A DNA stretch of 64,000 nt from Micromonospora sp. NBC_01796. Lineage in GTDB: Bacteria > Actinomycetota > Actinomycetes > Mycobacteriales > Micromonosporaceae. This document shows positions 60,869 to 64,000 of the stretch, piece by piece; position 1 is the first letter of the stretch, and each line of letters begins with the position of its first letter. The position numbers and the translations under genes were made by a program. The stretch is from contig NZ_CP109078.1 in assembly GCF_035917455.1 (NCBI RefSeq), positions 1,922,001 through 1,986,000 on the forward strand, given 5' to 3'. The notes under the pieces are model-generated. The model was not told the DNA's origin, searched no databases, and saw nothing but the letters and a program-made list of their open reading frames with translations.

Positions 60869-61819
60869 GTGCGAGTTTCCATCTTCACCGAGCCGCATCG
60901 CGGCGCCACCTACGACGACCAACTCCGGATGGTCCGACTCGCCGAGGACGGCGGGTTCGAGGGCTGGCTGCGCGCCGACCACTACCAGTCGATGGGCGCC
61001 GACCCCGGACTGCCCGGCCCCACCGACGCCTGGATCACCCTGGCCGGTCTCGCCCGGGAAACCTCCCGGATCAGGCTCGGCACCCTCGTCACCTCGTCCA
61101 CGTTCCGGCTGCCCGGCCCGCTCGCGGTGATCGTCGCCCAGGTCGACCAGATGAGCGGCGGCCGGGTCGACCTCGGCATCGGCGCCGGCTGGTACGAGCG
61201 GGAACACCTCTCGTACGGCATCCCGTTCCCGCCGGTCGGCGAACGGTTCAGCCGCCTGGCCGAACAGCTCGCCGTGGTGACCGGCCTGTGGCGTACGCCG
61301 CTCGACGAGCGGTTCAACCACCAGGGCGAGTACTACCAGCTCGTCGACGCACCCGCCCTGCCCAAGCCGATCCAGGTCCCCGGCCCGCCGATCATCGTCG
61401 GCGGCAAGGGCCTGAAGCGCACCCCGGCACTGGCCGCCCGGTACGCGCACGAGTTCAACATGCCGTTCAAGTCGGTCAAGGAGACCGCCGAGGCGTACGA
61501 GCGGGTGCTCAACGCCTGCGACAAGGTGGACCGGGCAGCGAACGGGCTGGACCCGCTGGTGCTCTCCACCGGCATCGTCGTGGCGATCGGCCGGAACGAG
61601 GCCGAGGCCCAGCGCCGGGCGGCACCGCTGCACGAGAAGAGCGCACTCCCGCCGGAGGACCCGGTAATCGGCTCGCCGGCCCAGCTGGTCGAGCGGATCG
61701 GGGAGTTCGCCGAGATCGGTGCCGGCCGGGTGCACCTGCGGCTGACCGACCTCACCGACCTCGACCACCTGGAACTCATCGCCGCCGAGGTGCTGCCGCA
61801 GGTGGGCGGCACCCGATGA
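60869..61819 (+). CDS. LLM-class flavin/F420-dependent oxidoreductase
   Basis: The 316-residue TIM-barrel protein has luciferase-like features: GFEGWLRADHYQSMG near strand 2, RIRLGTLVTSSTFRLPGPLA (about 68-87), GGRVDLGIGAGWYEREH (about 98-114) and PIIVGGKGLKRTPALAARYA. This subclass usually binds F420. The start is GTG 60869. Being cotranscribed with a nitrate/sulfonate-type ATPase, it may act on the imported compound, as SsuD does with SsuABC, but the substrate is unknown. Confidence 0.87.
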   Translation: MRVSIFTEPHRGATYDDQLRMVRLAEDGGFEGWLRADHYQSMGADPGLPGPTDAWITLAGLARETSRIRLGTLVTSSTFRLPGPLAVIVAQVDQMSGGRVDLGIGAGWYEREHLSYGIPFPPVGERFSRLAEQLAVVTGLWRTPLDERFNHQGEYYQLVDAPALPKPIQVPGPPIIVGGKGLKRTPALAARYAHEFNMPFKSVKETAEAYERVLNACDKVDRAANGLDPLVLSTGIVVAIGRNEAEAQRRAAPLHEKSALPPEDPVIGSPAQLVERIGEFAEIGAGRVHLRLTDLTDLDHLELIAAEVLPQVGGTR

Positions 61820-61882
61820 CGAGGCACCCGAAGTAAGACCCGACGCGCTGGCGTCAGGGTGGCGATCCAACCCGACGGGCCG

Positions 61883-61888
61883 TAACCT
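61883..61888 (+). promoter_or_regulatory. Leaderless-type -10 of the terminal membrane protein gene
   Basis: TAACCT ends 7 bases before ATG 61896, and no ribosome site is seen. Confidence 0.5.
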
Positions 61889-61895
61889 GCCCCGC

Positions 61896-64000
61896 ATGGC
61901 CTTTCGGACCTGGGGCAGGGTGCTGCTCGTCGCCCTCGGCGTCGGCGTACTAGCCGGAGCGGGCCAGCTCGGCTTCGCGTACGGCTTCGGGATCGTGCGC
62001 TTCGCCCGTACCTTCGACACGACCGCGGCCAGTCAGTGGACCGCCCAGCTCGCCTGGGTGAGTTGGTTCACAATGGTGGCCGCGGTCGTCGGTGCGGTGA
62101 TCGCGGATCGACTGGCCCGGCGGTACGACTACCACCCCACCCTCGGCACCCGGCTCGCACTCGCCGGCGCCGCCGCGCTCGGTGCCGGCGCCGTGGCGCC
62201 GCTGTCCATGCAACCGGCGCGAGCCGCGCAGGTCGCGGCGGTGGACCCGGTACTCGCCGCCGGCCTGGTCGCCGGCCTCGGCGCACTGGTCGGGTTCGCG
62301 GCGGCGGTGGCGGCACTGCACCAGTCGCCGGTGAGCTGGAACGTCGCCGTCATCACCGCCGGAATCTGGGTGTTGGCACTGATCTCGGTGATGCCGTCGC
62401 TCGGCCCGACCGACCCGCTACCCGCCGTACGACTCGGAGTGCCCGACCCGGCCTGGCTGAGTGCCGGCAGCACCCAGCGGTTGGCGGTCGTGACGATGCC
62501 GGCGCTGGCGCTGGTGGCCGGGGCGCTCACCGGCGTCCTGGCCCGGCTCCGGGGCCACTCGACGGTGGTGGTCGCCAGTACCGGGGCGGTCGGTCCGGCG
62601 ATGCTCGCCCTGTCCTACCTCGCTGCCGGACCGGGTGACTCGGCCGACAAGTACCAGGCCGCGCCGTACTGGGGTGCGCTGATCGCGGTCGCGGCCGGTG
62701 CGCTCGGTTCGGTGCTCGCCGCCGTGATGCGCTGGCCGCTGACCTCGGAGACGGCAACACCGACCCCGCTGCAACCGACCGAGATCCTCCAGCGGGTACG
62801 CACCCCGGAGCCCGTGGCGGAGAGCCCGACCGAGACCTGGACCAGCCGCTCGACGGACCAGTGGACCGACCGGCCCACCGAGCCCCGCTCGGACCACCTG
62901 TCCACCGACTCCGCGACGGGCGACCCGACGCGGCCGTGGAACAGCGACCTCTCCACCGCCTCGGCGGCGGGCGGCTCGACGCAGACGTGGAAGGACGACC
63001 TCTCCACCGACTCGTCCGCAGGCGGCTCGACCCAGACGTGGAAGGACCACCCGACCGAGCTGTGGTCCAGCGCCCGGTCCGGCGACACGTCCTCCGACCA
63101 GGCGTCCGAGCCCACCATCCCGAGTCCGCGCCGGTCACGCGAGACCGATTACCCGCGACACAGCAGCCCCGCCACCGCCTTCCTCGCCCCCGCCTCGGCC
63201 GACTACGCCGCGAGCAAGGCGGAGCCGTTGTACAAGCCGGAGCCGGTGAACGAGCCCGAACCAGCCAGCAAACCGGCATCACCAACCAGGTTCGAAACGA
63301 CCATCCGGTCGGAATCCACGGACCCTGGCGATTCCGACCTTTTGCCATCTCCTGCCGCCTCGGCGATCCCCGTGCCGCCGATCCCGGCAGCACCGACAGC
63401 CGCGACGCAGTTCCCGTCGTCGGTAACCCCCGCACCGTCGTTCCGACCCTCGGCTGCGGCCTCCCCCTTGCTGCCACCGCCGCTCACGCCCGCCCCACCG
63501 GCGGCAGCACCGCCGGCAGCGACAACGACCCCGGCAGCTCCGACGTCCGGCGCCGGAAGCCGGCCGACCGCAGATCCGGTCCGCCCGGCGGCAGTCACGC
63601 CTCTCCCGGCCCCGGCACCCGTGCCGGCCCCGCGCTCGCCGGCATCGGATGCGTTGCTGTCACCCACCCCGGACTCGCTACTGTCGCCCACCTCGGACCC
63701 GCTCAGGACGCCGAAGCCCGACCCACTCGGGACGCCGAACTCCGACCCGCTCGGAACACCGAAGTCCGACCCGCTCGGGTCGCCGAAATCGGGCCCTCTC
63801 GGGACGACACCCGAGCCGCCGAGCCGCCGACCTGAGCCCGAATGGGCCGATCCGACGCTCGCCACCATGTCCACCGCCGACTTCTGGCCGTCCTCGGCTG
63901 ATCGGCACAAGCCGTTCGAGGAACGTACCGACAGCGGCTGGGACGCCTTCGCCGCCGCAGGCCGGACGGACACCCCCGCTCCCGCTCCGGAACCCACCGG
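61896..64000 (+). CDS. Membrane protein with long repetitive Ser/Thr/Pro-rich tail (open at right edge)
   Basis: An uninterrupted frame from ATG 61896 continues through the last base, at least 701 codons without a stop. The first 285 residues contain about seven hydrophobic segments (GRVLLVALGVGVLAGAGQL; WFTMVAAVVGAVIADRLARR). The rest is a low-complexity tail with two kinds of repeats: DLSTDSSAGGSTQTWKD units of about 20 residues (about 330-385) and eight-residue SDPLGTPK units (about 605-640). The family was not recognised. High Ser/Thr/Pro content suggests a disordered region. The C-terminus lies beyond the window. Confidence 0.82.
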   Translation, partial: MAFRTWGRVLLVALGVGVLAGAGQLGFAYGFGIVRFARTFDTTAASQWTAQLAWVSWFTMVAAVVGAVIADRLARRYDYHPTLGTRLALAGAAALGAGAVAPLSMQPARAAQVAAVDPVLAAGLVAGLGALVGFAAAVAALHQSPVSWNVAVITAGIWVLALISVMPSLGPTDPLPAVRLGVPDPAWLSAGSTQRLAVVTMPALALVAGALTGVLARLRGHSTVVVASTGAVGPAMLALSYLAAGPGDSADKYQAAPYWGALIAVAAGALGSVLAAVMRWPLTSETATPTPLQPTEILQRVRTPEPVAESPTETWTSRSTDQWTDRPTEPRSDHLSTDSATGDPTRPWNSDLSTASAAGGSTQTWKDDLSTDSSAGGSTQTWKDHPTELWSSARSGDTSSDQASEPTIPSPRRSRETDYPRHSSPATAFLAPASADYAASKAEPLYKPEPVNEPEPASKPASPTRFETTIRSESTDPGDSDLLPSPAASAIPVPPIPAAPTAATQFPSSVTPAPSFRPSAAASPLLPPPLTPAPPAAAPPAATTTPAAPTSGAGSRPTADPVRPAAVTPLPAPAPVPAPRSPASDALLSPTPDSLLSPTSDPLRTPKPDPLGTPNSDPLGTPKSDPLGSPKSGPLGTTPEPPSRRPEPEWADPTLATMSTADFWPSSADRHKPFEERTDSGWDAFAAAGRTDTPAPAPEPT
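63690..63800 (+). repeat. 24-bp tandem coding repeats in the terminal gene
   Basis: Four to five copies of a 24-base unit encode SDPLGTPK/N-type octapeptides, with synonymous and conservative variation. The reading frame is kept throughout, so the repeat is maintained as coding sequence. Confidence 0.75.

Overview
The window is high-GC actinobacterial chromosome, most likely from the Micromonosporaceae (Micromonospora or a relative). The evidence is very high third-position GC, many GTG and some TTG starts, conservon genes, DUF397/DUF1707 families, a WhiB regulator beside groESL, and a rplM-rpsI-glmM...glmS-acpS-nnr-alr-tsaE-tsaB-rimI-tsaD order like that of Streptomyces and Mycobacterium. 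The genus is inferred from gene content only. No rRNA, tRNA or CRISPR array was seen.

Layout. 0-5.4 kb: a BldM-like response regulator (cut by the left edge), WhiB3/WhiD, a membrane molybdopterin oxidoreductase, and groES-groEL under two CIRCE operators. 5.5-12.6 kb: a methyltransferase, YbaK, and a sugar ABC cassette (binding protein, ATPase, permease) with a ROK regulator. 12.6-23 kb: accessory DNA with a GNAT enzyme, an XRE-cupin regulator, a DUF397 gene beside the broken C-terminus of its usual partner, an ISL3-type insertion sequence with 8-bp target duplication inside a former hairpin, an ArsR-like/MFS pair, a SigE-type sigma factor with a HAF-repeat membrane protein, a P450, and TerC behind a likely yybP-ykoY manganese riboswitch. 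23-40.5 kb: housekeeping genes for the tRNA t6A modification (tsaD, tsaB, tsaE), uracil-DNA glycosylase, alanine racemase, NAD(P)HX repair, AcpS, GlmS, GlmM, L13 and S9. Among them sit a WXG-like/DUF1023 hydrolase pair resembling type VII secretion substrates, an MmpS-like protein and a DapC-like aminotransferase.

40.8-51 kb is an assimilatory nitrate block: NarK, a methyltransferase, then the overlapping genes nitrate reductase, its FAD/BFD electron-transfer partner, nirB, nirD and a HemD-winged-helix regulator of NnaR type. 51-57.6 kb is a complete conservon (cvnA-D) whose sensor kinase has the architecture of nitrate/nitrite-sensing NIT kinases, divergent from an orphan ligand-binding lipoprotein with paired 20-bp dyads between them. 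57.7-61.8 kb is an ABC importer of the nitrate/sulfonate/pyrimidine class, split over two divergent units, with an LLM flavin/F420 oxidoreductase. The last gene, a membrane protein with a long repetitive tail, runs off the right edge.

Most local operons are tightly coupled by 1-8 bp overlaps. Eight genes carry a TANNNT hexamer 6-7 bases before the start codon, which suggests leaderless transcription. The nitrate enzymes next to a NIT-type sensor, a HemD-like regulator and an orphan binding protein make 40.8-57.6 kb the best candidate for an uncharacterised sensing and assimilation system; that link is inferred from proximity.
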